Shown here one piece after another: positions 1 through 12,570 of a stretch of DNA of 64,000 bases. Each line of letters begins with the position of its first letter. Position 1 is the first letter of the stretch. The stretch is from Melastoma dodecandrum (Eukaryota; Streptophyta; Magnoliopsida; Myrtales; Melastomataceae). Location of the stretch: the NCBI GenBank assembly GCA_029817715.1, contig JARUPY010000391.1:1-64000 (forward strand), read 5' to 3'. The position numbers and the translations under genes are program-made. The notes below the pieces were generated by a model. It made no database searches. It was not told the origin of the DNA and worked only from the letters and a program-made list of their open reading frames with translations.

Positions 1-2040
1 GTCATTTTCGAGGATTATAATGGAAGTTAGGATGACGGACGACCCAGATGCTGTGGTTGAATTTTTTGTTTTCGTAAAGGGATGCAGTTTCAAAGCATAA
101 GAACCATTTCATTACGGTTAATATGTTCCATATCAAGAACCATTATAAACTACGAAATTGTGGATTCAGATAAGGACGACATGGTCCTGTGTATTTTGTT
201 CTGTAGGTTGGTTTCTGGTTGGCAAGTGGAAGATTACGCGCGATTCAACGTTCTTGTGATGATGAGTTTTGAAATAAAACCATCTCTCAAATTTTTTTTT
301 TATTATTTTTTTTTTTTCTGTTGGTGAGGGCGCACTACATGTTTAAAATGCAGTAACTTTTCACGAATATCATGATCGACTTGACACTGCAAACTTTTAT
401 GGTTCCCTACTTCCGTACTTTTGTTAGAGAATCTCCTGAAGCTGAAAGTGTGCGTTCCTACTGGATAAATGTAATAAAGGAGATATTTGGTGTACGAAGT
501 AAATCGCCACGCACGTAGTATGGGATACAAAGAGTGAAGGCAACTGAAGTTGAATATGGCAAATGGGAAGAATCTTAATAACGAAGTTGCCGCATCTAAT
601 GAATACCAATCATAATGGCCAACACCGGAACAAGTGTTGATTGGGGTGCAACTTATAAACGTTGGCGATGTTGGAATTTGTATTTCAGTTTCAGAGACTT
701 CATTTTTGGCGTTTTTGGACTGTGTATTCAGGCATTTTACTCATTGTCGGCCAGTTGTGAGTATAGATGGCACATTTTTTCATATGGTAAATCTAGGCAT
801 TAAAAACTCTCTTAATTGCTTGTGCTATGGATTGGGATATACCAAATTTGTTCCTGCTTGCCATTCTGCCACTAGTTGATGAGGAAAGCTAATGATTCTT
901 GTGAGTTGGTTCTTTGATATATGTCTTTAAGGGAGATAGTGTCATTGGTGATAGGGCAGGAGGATTATGCTTGATTTTCCGACAAGACATGCACGGCATT
1001 CAGGCGGCTGTGAAATGATCCGCATGTGGGCTGGAACCCTCCATTTTGCGCATTGTAGGCGTATGTGTCTTAGGACATGTGGCAAGCCCATTTCAATACA
1101 AGATATAAAAATTGTACTTGTAAAAGGAAGTTTTGAATAGCGCGCTAGCGACGGAAAGTCGATGACTGGTGAAGCACAAAAACATTTATGAGAAGCATGT
1201 TTACATCAATGCCAAAAGCATGCGTGAGTTTTTCGTCCGAGATGATATGAAGAGCATGTGGTATTTGAGGTCGTGATGGCTTTTATACATACTATGTCTA
1301 AGTGACTACAGAAATTTGAGCGAGAGTTACAAAGCCGTTATAAGGAAGGTGGCAGAAATCTTCATGTTTCGGCTCTTGTTCGAAAAATATGGTACAATTG
1401 CGTTGTCATACTGGAATAGCCAGAAGGGATGAAAGAAGGGATGATGCTGGCTCCTGCGTTGAGAAATTGGCAAAATTTTTACAAGTGTATGTACAAATCG
1501 ACTTGTTTTAAATGTATGGGATAGGCCAAACGAGATGAAAGTAGTGCCTTCTCGACTCTCGATCGACAGGCATGGTAAGATTTGACGTGGACAAACTAAA
1601 GGAAAACAATCGACTCAAGTATGATTTTCCTGTCAAGCGGCGTAAATGACAGCAGCAAGAAGAGCGAAGATCTAACGCATTACCCTTGTTCGCACCACTT
1701 TGGCCATGTTATGCACACATGAGCATGTAGATCATAACCGCTATGTGTTCAGTCATTTCTACTACCATGCGACAGTGTCAGGAAGGCCGTGTATGCTTCC
1801 GAAATGTGGCATTCATTTGACTTACAAAGATGATTAAGGCCTGGAATAATCCTTTCCCTGAGAGTCAACTCCCCGATCCTACAAAGAGTCATACCGAGTA
1901 TAGGGCCGTCCAACAAGTCATCCCGTAATACGAGAATGAAATGGACAACAAGGAGAAAACTCGGAAAACTAGTTTGTGGTTTATGTTAGAAAGGAAGGTC
2001 ATAACCGACGTAGTTGCCTAAAAGGAATCTTTTGTAAGTG
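1..2040 (+). pseudogene. MULE (mudrA-like) transposase remnant
   Basis: Scattered frames match the better-preserved transposase at 7981-9781. Around 20-70 an acidic stretch recalls the DPDVDTDAEFF segment. At 634-800 a frame reads close to the VSIDGTFF segment that carries the first catalytic aspartate. Near 1980 a HNRR-type zinc-knuckle tail is recognisable. No frame stays open for more than about 80 residues and the order of pieces agrees with the intact family, so this is a decayed gene and not a set of small genes. Function lost; only family membership can be asserted. Confidence 0.65.
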
Positions 2041-2109
2041 TTAGTTTCAATTGTTGAATAAGTTGTCGGATTTTCTGATTTTTATGCTTAAGTTGTTTCT
2101 TGTTAATAA

Positions 2110-4480
2110 CCGTGTGTTGATATTTTTTGTAACAGGAAAATTGCGTCCAGGACCAAGAAAGACAAGTGTTCTTGATGCTCAAGCAGAGCATTCGCTCGAC
2201 AGTTGTATTGGGAAGCCAGGATATAGCGTGGTATGTGAATTCGTTTGTATTCCGTACCTTCGGACAGCATCTATTAATATGTTGTCATGTATTCGTATAT
2301 TTTTTACTAAACTCCTGTCATATCTACAGAATATCGTTCTCACGTTGCCGTCGGAGCTGAAGAAAATCTCTGAAGGGAGGTGCCACCGATCCCAGGGATG
2401 GACCTATAACCCTCACGTCAAGCCAGATTCAATGGGATTGGCTAAAGCTTCCATTCAATATCATTGGAACTGGGCCCCACCACATCACAGCATTGACGGA
2501 ACGCTGGAGGCCGAGAACGCACACCTTCCATATGTTGCACGGTGAGATGACTATCACCCTTCAAGATGTGTGGCAATTCAGCTAGGTTTGCCAGTAGATA
2601 TAGTGAATGACGGTGATTTTTAAGACAAGAAATAAACATCCGTATTCTAATGAGGCGGTGTGCCTGTGTTTAGAGCTATTGGGCCGGATACAAAGGGGTG
2701 ACAACAATAGGCATGATCGATATTAGGGACTTAGCTGGCTGGCTGCCGAATTTTGCGTGATATACCCTATAGAAGCCCTTTATGCTGAGGAGTTTGTGCA
2801 GTATGCATACCAGGGCCATATATTCTGTAAGCTGATTGGTGGGATGTGGTGTCACGACGAAGCCAGGATAGTTTTACTGCATTGTATTCTGGTTGCCCTT
2901 TGAAATAGGAGACTTTGAGAGGGCTGGAAATTTATATGTTGGGGAGGCCCAATATAAAGTGCATGCATAGCGTCGGCTTTACCAGGAGTTTGTGTAAAGG
3001 CGCGGCTCACCATAAGGCATCTCAGATAGAGGGTCCCATTGATACTGCTACAGATTTGGGCATCGTGATAGAATTCCCTCATGTAGCAACCTCTGAGACT
3101 CCGTCCCACCCTTTGTGGACAGAAGATATGCCGTTTTTGATCCATAGATGGGGGCCGTTGCGAGAGGATGTACGCACGGTGCTCCACCCATGTTCTTTCT
3201 TCCTACAGAGAGGCATTCGATAGGCAGAGCATTGATCAAGTATAACTACTATAGGCTAACAAATTTCATTTGATTATATCGAAACTCTTCTCACACATTA
3301 CACATTGATATATGCAGAATATATGGTCATTCCACTTACCCCTGATGAGTTTGGTAGCCTATGCTTCCTGAATTACTGCCGATCTGGTGAGGCTTTCTGG
3401 CATGCAAGACTTCCCCGCTATAATTGCTTGCTATCATCGTGGAGAGGCAATATCCGTATATAGTGATTCGTCAGTTTTTGGGCGATCAGATCAACTGGTG
3501 CCCGCAAGATTAGTGACACAAGCAAGGCACTCCCACAAGATAGATTTACGCAGGAAAACGAATAAAAACTGGAGAGAGATCCACCGAAGTGTTTGTGGAA
3601 AGCCACGAGTGGGGAAAGATTCATCTCAACAAGGTCCGGTGCCGATGTTTTGGGAGTCCTCCCATTAGATATTCAAAAATGGTAATGGCAAAGCACATCC
3701 ATGCAGCACCATATTCGCACAATCCGGCTCCATGCTTAGGCAACATTGGTAAGTCCTTAATGAGTATTACTATTCTCATAACATTTTCTCATTCATTGTT
3801 CAACTTTAAACCCTAATACTTCTGATGTAGATGAAGAACATTCCTGAAAGATAAAGCATCGGTCTGACCAGCCGGAGGAACATCGTTAATCTTGCAGCGG
3901 CGAGTCCTTGGTAAAATGATTCGGGGTAGTATGCAACCGATGAGATTATATGGTCGTACGGGCGAGTTGGAAGAATCAACCTGCATATGAGTTTCAGTCC
4001 CACAAAGGTGGGACAACAAATGGAGGAGGAAGGATTCATATGGGAGGAAGAATATAACCTCATCATATGGACGATGCGGAAGAGGATGAAGAACATGATG
4101 GAGCAGCCACGGACATACGACGAACCCCGTATTTGGACGAGGTAGGGCCATATGAAGTGCGAGAAGGGGATGCTTCATCTCGCAAGTTTTTCTCATGATT
4201 TATTATTGCGATTACGAGCACTCCTTACTACGAGGTTGGGTCCATTTCTACACCGGAGGCTCCGATTTAAATCCAAGGGAATTCGGTGTAAGTCCATTCG
4301 ATTTAAGATTCATTTAAACTTTCCTAACTTAACTAATATAACTTCTTGTCAGTGTACGACTGCAATTTGCACAAATGAGAAGGAAACTTCTCAAATTACA
4401 CCAACTGTACTCGTATGTTCCATCTAGGAGTACCCTGAAGTTCCAGAAGAATCGTCTCCGTCGTGAGGGCCTTATGTTAG
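2110..4480 (+). pseudogene. Plant mobile domain (PMD) gene remnant
   Basis: Follows the transposase remnant in the same order as in the 6496-12641 element. Near 2140-2220 the N-terminal RPGPRK...LDAQAEHS segment matches the PGPQIPTVLHSQQEH start of the other copy. At 2440-2540 there are traces of the RWRPETHTFHMAHGEM helix region on frames interrupted by indels. At 3900-3970 a frame corresponds to FTPMRLYGR, and an acidic tail follows at 4020-4100. Numerous stops. The PMD (aminotransferase-like, MAIN/MAIL1 type) is known both in host genes and in plant transposons; here the context is transposon. Confidence 0.6.
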
Positions 4481-4739
4481 GAGGAAATCTACAAGGCGTA
4501 GGGGACATTACTGACTCGTGTATTACGACTTTTTGACTTTGTTACGTTAGATGTTTGACGATATGAAATTTGAACGTTTTGACTTGTGTACGTATTACAT
4601 TGGCTTTGTTATTTAATGTTTGGTGTTAGATTGTTCCGAAGTTTGGGATTGGGTTGTATGAATGTTACCTATGAATGTTTTTCATAGTTTTATTGAAAAC
4701 AGGTTTTGTAAAAAGGTATTCATAGGTGAGATGTATATG

Positions 4740-5240
4740 CCATACGGGGGACGGGGCGGGGGCGGGTTTTTAACCCTCCCATTATGAAATTCCAACAATG
4801 GCGCAGTCACAAATCGCGCCCGCTTGTTAATGCCACAAGGAGGGGCGCGGGTTTTCCCATGTAGGGGGAATACAAGGGGTGACGGGGGGGGAGTGGCCTA
4901 ATTTTGGGGGGGGGGAAGGGGGGGACGGGGGGGAGTGTCTCTGTCACTACCACAAGTGAGGGGGGACGGGAAGGAGGGAAGGGGGGGGGGGGGGGAACCG
5001 GGGGGGAGTGACCGCCGGGGAGGGGGGGAGCCGTGGGGGGCACTCAGTGGGCCTCTTTCAGGAGGGGCGCGTTTTGAAGACCGTGCGCCACTTGAACACA
5101 TTAAGCATTATCGGTGCATGCGTAAGGGGCGAGTTTTGGAAACCCGCCCCCTTTACTGGGCACACGGAGGGCGCGTTTTCGGACCGCGCCCTCTTTGTAA
5201 TCCAAGGGGCGCTTTGAACGAGCCCCATCGACGGTAAAAC
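4740..5240. repeat. G-rich, CGCG-hairpin subterminal region of the family-B MULE
   Basis: Long G runs (for example 4978-4994) alternate with units of the form GGGGCGCG-TTTTGAAA-spacer-CGCGCCCC. The open frames here (proline/glycine rich on both strands) are composition artefacts. The same units occur at 21900-22380 and 50430-51180, always just inside a GAGTTTTGTAC terminal repeat. The region could form hairpins or G-quadruplexes, which is an inference from sequence only. Confidence 0.75.
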
Positions 5241-5311
5241 TGTATTTTTACGAAACTGGGACCGTATTTCGTAATTTTTTTTTAAAACTAACCGTATTTC
5301 GTACAAAACTC

Positions 5312-6115
5312 TATGTAAATATATAAAGAGCAATGGATGAAACTCTCTCAATTGATGCCAATTGGAGAACATAACTCGATTTTCGCATGGTACAAATTGA
5401 GAGTTAAAAATCTACTTTTTGTAAATCCAATTTATATTTCACCACTCAAATATTAATACTCTTCAAAAGACAATATGTAATACATGCATGGTATTTTAAT
5501 GGATATCATATGTACAAGATTAATGATGATGATGGTGATGGTGATGCCCCTAACTGCCTGCCCATGCCATCGACAAACTAGTTGGGACCTAAAAAGTCAC
5601 GTTTGCAAGGCCCCATAGAAATTAAAGTTAGTATGATCTAATCTAAAGCCTCCTTCCTTGTTCTAAATCAAAAGATGCAGAATCTAACGGACATGGTCAT
5701 GACTCCCGATGTTTCCAACTCTAACCGTTTAAGTTCAAAAAATTCGATATTATAAATAAAAAATTTTAAAATTTTTGATTTGGACTTAATAGAACAAAAC
5801 TCCTATCATTACTCAATCTATCGGAGATTAAATGGAAGAAGCTAAAGATGTGAACTTTTTCAAAATCCCACAAGGGATGTTGCTGTCTCAAGCCAAAACC
5901 CAGTTCCCGAAATTCAAATCCTAAAGACTCCTTCCGATTTCCGTCCGACCTAACAAATCCCGACAACATCATCCTGCTCCACGGCTTTGCAACGAGAGGC
6001 CCAGTCCCCACCCACCCAATTTTCTTCTTTTCACGGGGCCACTCCTTCCCTTTTGCCTGGTCGGGAATTTCTGATCGTCGACGCCACCGCAACAAGGTCG
6101 AATTTGGGGGTTTTC
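5312..6115. other. Intergenic / upstream region of the CIPK8 pseudogene
   Basis: AT-rich, no convincing gene. It holds a short GAT/GGT trinucleotide run near 5524-5548. From about 5930 the sequence becomes C-rich, as expected for a 5' untranslated leader of the kinase gene that follows. No TATA box could be assigned with confidence. Confidence 0.4.
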
Positions 6116-6582
6116 ATGGCTGGAGGGTTGCATTTTGTTTGGTGTTGAGGAAAGCGGGGAAGTACGAGGTTGGGAGGACGGTTGGGGAGGGGACTTTTGC
6201 CAAGGCGAAGTTTGCTCAGAACACGGAGACGGGCGAGAGTGTTGCCATGAAGGTTTTGGATCGGAGCGCCATCATTCAGGCATAAGATGGTAGACCGGGT
6301 CATTTGATCATCCTGGGATGGTTCTTGTTATTGTGATATTTGCTCAGTCATCGGTGCTTAAGATAATGCTCGTTGGATTGTTTGGTAGAAGCACCGAGCT
6401 AGAAAGCTTAATTTATCATTCCTTGGAAGAGATACTTGTTTAATTTTGTGTTGTGGGTGTATTAAGTTCTGCAAAATTCTTCGGTGTAAAGTTTCGAGTT
6501 TTGTTCCAAGATGACGTCAATTTTGGCGAAATATTTCGCCAAATGACGCATCTTTGGAAATAATTGGCCACAAGTAACCCAC

Positions 6583-6700
6583 CAAAGTCGGCCTTTGTAA
6601 GGCCGACTTTGGTTCAGAAGGAAGTCGGCTTTACAAAGGCCGACTTCCTCTGTCAATTTTTTTTTTTTTTTACTTAGTGGAAGTCGGCACCTTACAACTA
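6583..6700. repeat. Left GTCGGCC hairpin array of the 6.1-kb MULE
   Basis: Two complete hairpin units plus a half unit. Each unit has a 9-10-nt arm ending GTCGGCC, a 6-8-nt loop (TTTGTAA or TTACAAA) and the reverse-complement arm GGCCGAC. A T run lies between units. Mirrors the longer array at the other end. Confidence 0.85.
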
Positions 6701-7239
6701 AGTAAAAAAAAAACGTGTACCTGCAGTAGCATTCAAAGTAATGTCCTTTGATTTCACCTGTTTCAGCTGAGGGAAAGATCTCAAGACTGTCCATATTTCC
6801 TTGGTCTAAAGATAGGAAGGAAACCAATCATAGGTCTACTCTTTTCACTGATAGCAAGAAAGTAAAAGCACCTGAGACAGACACAAAAAGCCTTCTAAGC
6901 TTCCCACTTGGCCAAGAGCCGCTTAGAAGGCTCAGAGGAAGTCGAGCCCGTGCTTCCGTCCCCGTCCCCAAGCGCGTGGTTCCGTCCCCGACCGTGCTTC
7001 CGTTACCGAGTCCGTGCGTCCGTCCCAGTTCCCCACGGTCCTCTTTGGAGCCATCCCGTCCCCGACCGTCGCCTTCCGTTCCCCTGAAGGTAATAGCGTA
7101 ATTTTATGTTTTTTATAGTTAATTATCGTATAATTAGTTGAATTAATTGTTATTTCTGAGTAAGTATAATTAATTAGTGTTAATGTTATCGTATGAAAAT
7201 TATGGTAAGAAATGGTTTATAAAGGATAAGAAATTGTTT

Positions 7240-7323
7240 AATTGACATTTTCGAATCTAATTACCTACTGAAGTGTTTAATTGACATTTTCGAATCTAAT
7301 TACCTACTGAAGTGTTTAATTGA
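7240..7323 (+). repeat. Two-copy tandem repeat in the leader intron
   Basis: A unit of about 39 bp (starting GTTTAATTGACATTTTCGAA) is present twice and then starts a third time. It lies in the probable 5'-UTR intron of the transposase gene. Absent from the matching intron of the 51310-55288 copy, so it is a local duplication. Confidence 0.7.
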
Positions 7324-7353
7324 CCGTTCAATTGATTTAGGTGTTGTATTCCA

Positions 7354-9781
7354 ATGTCGTCGATTGAACTATTGATATTTTATAACGGAAATACCGTCAA
7401 TGGAGCTGACGGAGTTGGTTATGAAAATGGTTCAATATCAAGAACAGAAATTCCTAAATTTGTCAATTACGAGAATTTTGAACTGTTGATATGCGAAGCT
7501 ATCGGTTTGCAATCGGCAATTTCATTGCAGATAGCGCATAGGTATCCCGTTCTGGCGTTAAATAATATTGGTGTACAACATTATCTTGTTCCTATTAAAG
7601 TGGATAAAGATGTGAAGTTGCTAGTTAAGTTTGCTATTGCAAATCCACGGAATATGCAACAAATATATGTGTTGTCTGATGTATCGGTGCCGGATGTTCA
7701 AGCTAGAAGGGTGGATGTTGAGCGTAATGTGGAACGGCATCGTCATATGGGTGTTCGTCGTCAAACTGAAGCTGTAGAGGCTAGGATGCTTGTCGTACAG
7801 ACTAATGTGGAAGTGGATCGTGCTGTGGTTGAGGAGGAAGTGCAGCGTTGTTTTCCGGGCGAACATTGTTATAATATTCCGATGGAAGTTGATCATAGTA
7901 TGGAAGTTGTAGCTGGAAACGAAATTGTCGTTGCTGAAGTATAGAGTAATGATGCTGTTGGAGAATGTTCTAATCCTCCGATGGAAGATGAAGGCAATGT
8001 GAATGAAGATGTGATGAATTCTGACCCAGATGTTGACACTGATGCAGAGTTTTTTAACGATGTGAATGCCGGCAATGAGATGTCGGATGATGAGAATGTG
8101 GACAATGATATGGTTATGGTTGTTGAATCTGGTGAAGGGTCCAGTTCGCGAAGTCGGTCGAAGGAGAAACCTCTGTCCTTTTATAGTGAATATCTGGATG
8201 ACGTACATGAGAGAGTTGAGGAGTGGGATTTTCATCCTCTTGTGGACTTCTCTGACCTTATTGATGAATTTCAAAAGGGAATGCGTTTCAAGGATAAGAA
8301 AATGCTTATCCAGACGGTGAACAACTTTCATATTTTACGGCATTGCAATTATGAGGTTGTCAAATCCACGAAGACTTTATGGAATATATGTTGTTCAGAA
8401 TTCGAAAAGGGCTGTAAGTGGAGGTTACGGGCGATACAACCAAAAGAGGATGACGAGTTTGAGGTGAGAATAGTTGGTGAACCTCATAGTTGCGTAAATC
8501 CCGTATTATCGCGTGATCATGAACGTCTGGATTCAAATTTCATGGAACCTATGTTCAGGACGTTTGTTAGTGATAGTCCGGAAGTTAAAGTTCAAGTTCT
8601 TCGTAACTTAGTGAAGGAGAAATATGGATACGACGTGCCAAGGAGAAGGGTGTGGGATGCGAAAAGGAAAGCTATTGCGTGGTGTTATGGCTCGTGGGAT
8701 GAATCATACAACGAGTTGCCACATTTGCTGAACGCAATTCGTGCCTCTAATCCTAATAGTTGCGTTGACTGGGGAGGTTCATACATGGTTGGTGATTCGC
8801 AGTTTGTCTTCCAGAGAGTATTTTGGTGTTTTGGTCCCTCAGTAACGGCATTCCGATATTGTCGCCCCGTAGTTAGTATTGACGGGACTTTCTTGTACGG
8901 AAAATACAAGCATAAGTTATTGATTGCTTGTAGTTTGGATGGCAGCAACCACATAGTGCCTCTAGCATTTGCAATCGTAGATGAGGAAAGCTACCAGTCG
9001 TGGGGATGGTTTTTGAAATGCCTTAAACGGTACGTGGTTGGCGATGATTGTCCGGGATTATGTTTGATTTCAGATAGGCATTCTGGTATTCTAGCGGCGG
9101 TAAACGATGTTGAAGTAGGTTGGACGCCACCTTTTGCACAGTGGAGGTTTTGTATACGGCATGTAGCTAGCAACTTCAAACAGGAGATACAAGAATGTAC
9201 GTGGAAAGAAATTGCTTGCTATTGCTGCAAGGAAATGTATGCCTCCGAAGATGAAAACAATATTTGCCTCCGAAGGTGAAACAATATTCACTAAAGTTGC
9301 CATGAATCGTTTTCAAAGAGGAACCAGGAAAGCCAGAAATCACCAAGTCACTCTTTTAGATCGAAGTGAAGGTACGTTCGTTGTCACGACCCGGGGGAAT
9401 TATAAGACAAAGAACGTCTTCCTACGACACCATAGGTGCACCTGTAAGAAATGGCAAACCTATCGGATACCATGTTCTCATGCCCTTGCTTGTTTCGCCT
9501 ATGTGAACGTGGATGGGTCGGATTCCATTCACAATATTTACACTTGGGCTAATCAAAAGGCGGTTTACTCATCCACATGGCATTCATTTGATTGTAAAGA
9601 AGATTGGGATGCATATACATTCCCAAATGTCGTTCCGAATCCAGAAAGGGTACAACAGAAAGGGAGACCCAGATCTACTAGAATTCACAATGAAATGGAT
9701 GTGAGGGAACGGAAGAAGAAGTTGACTTGTGGTCTTTGTAAAGTTGAGGGACATAATCGCCGTAGTTGTCCAAATAAATGA
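7354..9781 (+). pseudogene. PB1-like + mudrA transposase gene, inactivated
   Basis: Would encode the DDE transposase of the element. Residues 1-105 form the PB1/ubiquitin-like N-terminal domain common in MuDR proteins; an acidic linker follows. An in-frame TAG at 7942-7944 separates this from the rest, where the second copy has a sense codon. The transposase part (7981-9279) shows the DNA-binding FRYCRPVVSIDGTF segment with the first catalytic Asp and CLISDRHSGI with the second. After HVASNFK the frame shifts (about 9200-9280), and roughly 130 residues normally carrying the third acidic residue are missing. The SWIM zinc finger (CTCKKW...CSH, about 9440-9485) and a CCHC-like knuckle (CGLCKVEGHNRRSC) close the protein before the stop at 9779. 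Dead transposase; family assignment is firm. Confidence 0.88.
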
Positions 9782-9905
9782 AACTGTAAGATTATATGTC
9801 GGTTATCTTTCAGAATACTTGATATGTTTCATTTCTACGTTTATTATATGGACGTTATACTACGGAACCGGGACTTGATATGTTTCATTTGTCTTGTACA
9901 GAGGT

Positions 9906-11963
9906 ATGGAGCCAGGACCGCAGATCCCAACTGTACTGCACTCCCAGCAAGAGCATCGTTCTTCCACTGTATGGGATTCATCTTATACGGAGGTATGGAG
10001 GTCCTACTAAATATTTTGTATATTTTGAGTTATGTTACTAATAATTGTGAAATTTTTTTTTCATGCAGAACAATGTTTTGAAATGTCGCCATCATGAAAG
10101 TAGTGTCAAGAAGATCATTCGAGATCGCCGGATGGATAGATACCTACGACAGGCTGGCTTCTTTGGAGTTGCGAAGCTACCATTCATTGAGCTAGATCAT
10201 GCGCTAATCACGGCATTAGTGGAGCGATGGAGGCCGGAGACTCACACTTTCCACATGGCGCATGGAGAGATGACCGTGACATTGCAGGACGTGGCGATTC
10301 AGCTAGGATTGCTCATTGAGGGTGACCCCGTCATCTCGTACACCAGCTTCGACTTCGAAGCGGTTTGCGGTCATCTATTAGGGAACATCCCGGGAAGAAG
10401 TCAGATGAAGGCGGGAAGGGTGAAGATGAGTTGGTTGGCATCCCGTTTCGACGTGTTAGATCCACATGCACCGGAAGAGCAGGTACGTATGCATACCAGG
10501 GCATACATCCTGCAGCTTATAGGATCGATGATTTTTCCGGATAAGTCAGACAATCTAGTGCATCTTATGTGGTTGCCGCTGTTGGAGGACTTCGAGTTAT
10601 GTGGTTCTTACAGCTGAAGATCAGCTTGTCTAGCATGGCTATACAGATAGTTATGTCGAGCAGCACACAAGAAAGCATCTCAGATTGCCGGTTGTTTAGT
10701 GTTGCTGCAGACGTGGGCGTGGGATAGATTCCCACACTTATCTCCCCTAAGACGTCGGAGCAGACAGAGGCAAGGAATGCCTCTTGCATATCGATGGGGA
10801 GCATCTCTCGATACGACTGCTGTGGCTACGCATGTCTTATCCGTTATCAGAGAAGCACTTGATAGGCAGAGTTTCGATCAGGTATTTCCCTTCGACTTAA
10901 TATTGATTCAACTTGTTGTGATTGTCGTTGGTTGGTTGGTTATGTTTGTTCGTTTCGCAGGTCGTTTGGCATCCATACATGGATGATGTCTGTGCGAGAC
11001 TTCCTGATTATTGCTTGGACGGTGAAGAAAGCTGGCGAGAACGTGTGCCGCTGATCTGCTTCTCAATTGTCGAATGACACTACTCGGATAGAGTCATTCG
11101 ACAATTTGGAGACGAGCAAATAATTCCTGGGCAATGCGACGCTGAGACACACCTCCACCGGATCGACATGCGTGGGAAATCATCAGACAATTGGAGGCAC
11201 AGCCACGCGGACTACATCCAGCTGTGGCATCACCGGGGTAGCCACGTCGTTCCTTTACATTGGGAACAAGACGGGGAGTATACAACATTGTACATGCGTC
11301 ACTCCTGTCCACACTTATCTCACACGGGCGTAATGCTGAGTATAGTGGTAAGTACAATAACTATTTACCTTCATTAATGTATAAATCATGTGTAGTAATA
11401 TACTTTCCTCGCAGACGCAACAAATGAGGGACATCTCTATCCGATCCGCGAGAGGTGACCCTTCTGAGTTAGAGCACATCGCAGGTATTTCTCGCAGGGG
11501 CCATAACTTCTTGCAAAAATTTACCCCGATGCGCTTGTATGGACGTGCTGAAGCGCCAGCGGCTGGCGACGAGTTTGAAGCTGAGCCAGACGATGAACCT
11601 CACTCGGAGGAAGAGGAGCACGAAGAGGAGGAGGCCGAGGAAGAGGAAGAAGATGAGCAGCAGGAGGAAGAGGAAGAAGAGGAGCAGCAGGAGGACGTTG
11701 ATATGTTTGACGTCGATGCGTTCGTCAGGCAATCGCAGCAGCAGGAGGTATATCCATCTCTTGTGATTGATCCGACTCCCGTTGATGCCATTAGGACTCC
11801 GGCGTTATATGCATCTACGTCGTCCACTCCCGAGGCACCAAGGAAGAGTAGGAGGGATCGACCCACCGTTCGTGATGCAGATGATTCTTCTCAGGTTACG
11901 CAGATGGACTCTCAGCGACGCTGGGGATCATTCTTCTACTCTAGGCGCTCCCGAAGGAATTAG
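9906..11963 (+). pseudogene. PMD protein gene of the 6.1-kb MULE, inactivated
   Basis: Four exons fit: 9906-9992 (MEPGPQIPTVLHSQQEH), 10069-10881, 10961-11347 and 11415-11963, all with GT-AG borders. The PMD runs from LRQAGFFGVAKL through LVERWRPETHTFHM, TLQDVAIQLGL, MHTRAYILQLIGS, WAWDRFPHLSP, RLPDYCLDG and RVIRQFG. It ends in a long Glu-rich stretch and a basic RKSRRDRP tail. Stops are at about 10615 (TGA), about 10648 (TAG) and about 11074 (TGA replacing the Trp codon of the other copy). PMD proteins such as MAIN/MAIL1 act in silencing and genome stability in Arabidopsis; what the transposon-borne version does is unknown. Confidence 0.85.
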
Positions 11964-12129
11964 GATCATTTACACTTCTCCTATGTACTTTCTTTTTAGT
12001 TGGTTGTTTTACTGGCATTATGATTTGAGTTGAATTGAGTTGATTATTGAAATGACTTGATGTTGATTGAAATGAGTTGAGGTACGTGGTACAGGTGTGT
12101 TATAGGAATTGAAGTTTATTTTTTTTTAA

Positions 12130-12570
12130 GTTAGGAGGGAAGTCGGCCTTTGTAAGGCCGACTTTGCTCAGACCGCACTGAAGTCGGCCTTTGTAAGGCC
12201 GACTTCCTCTGCCAAATTTTTTATTTTTTGTTTGATGGAAGTCGGCCTTAGGCCGACTTCCTCTGCCAATTTTTTTTTTTTTTTGTTTGATGGAAGTCGG
12301 CCTTTGTAAGGCCAACTTTGCTCAGACCGCACTGAAGTCGGCCTTACAAAGGCCGACTTCCTCTGGCAATTTTTTTTTTTTTTACTTAGTGGAAGTCGGC
12401 CTTACAAAGGCCGACTTCAGTGCTGTCTGGGAAAAGTCGGCCTTACAAAGGCCGACTTCCACTAACTAAAAGAAAAAAAAAGTTGGCAGAGGAAGTCGGC
12501 CTTTGTAAGGCCGACTTCCTTCTGAACCAAAGTCGGCCTCTTACAAAGGCCGACTTTGGTGGGTTACTTA
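12130..12570. repeat. Right GTCGGCC hairpin array of the 6.1-kb MULE
   Basis: About nine hairpin units with GTCGGCC/GGCCGAC arms and TTTGTAA or TTACAAA loops in alternating orientation. They are separated by A or T runs and by TCAGACCGCACT-type spacers. One unit has a shortened loop (12239-12262) and one has a mismatched arm (12312). Each arm contains the core GCCGAC, which equals the DRE/CRT core bound by DREB/CBF factors; that functional reading is an inference. Confidence 0.88.

Larger units (their letters stand above)
1..5311 (+). mobile_element. Decayed family-B Mutator-like element (right part)
   Basis: The window opens inside this element, so its left end is not visible. The first 2 kb hold transposase remnants, 2.1-4.5 kb hold PMD remnants, 4.74-5.24 kb is the G-rich hairpin region, and the right terminal repeat runs to 5311, ending in GTACAAAACTC. 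That end is the reverse complement of the GAGTTTTGTAC start seen in other copies (21852, 50351). The presumed right target duplication would be 5312-5321 (tatgtaaata); its partner is outside the window. Many stops and frameshifts make this the oldest coding copy here. Class is firm; exact extent to the left is unknown. Confidence 0.8.

Noticed and set aside
4807..5237. Pro- and Gly-rich open frames on both strands
   Set aside because: Produced by G runs and CGCG hairpins of the family-B element end; no domain.
7621..8331. 236-aa open frame on the minus strand
   Set aside because: Lies opposite the PB1-like and transposase coding frame, rich in His/Ile from antisense codons; shadow frame.
11469..11866. 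Leu- and Ser-rich minus-strand frames
   Set aside because: Antisense of the Glu-rich (GAG/GAA) stretch of the PMD gene.
12130..12570. Regular repeats with spacers that could suggest a CRISPR array
   Set aside because: Units are inverted-repeat hairpins of variable spacing at transposon ends in a plant genome; no cas genes.
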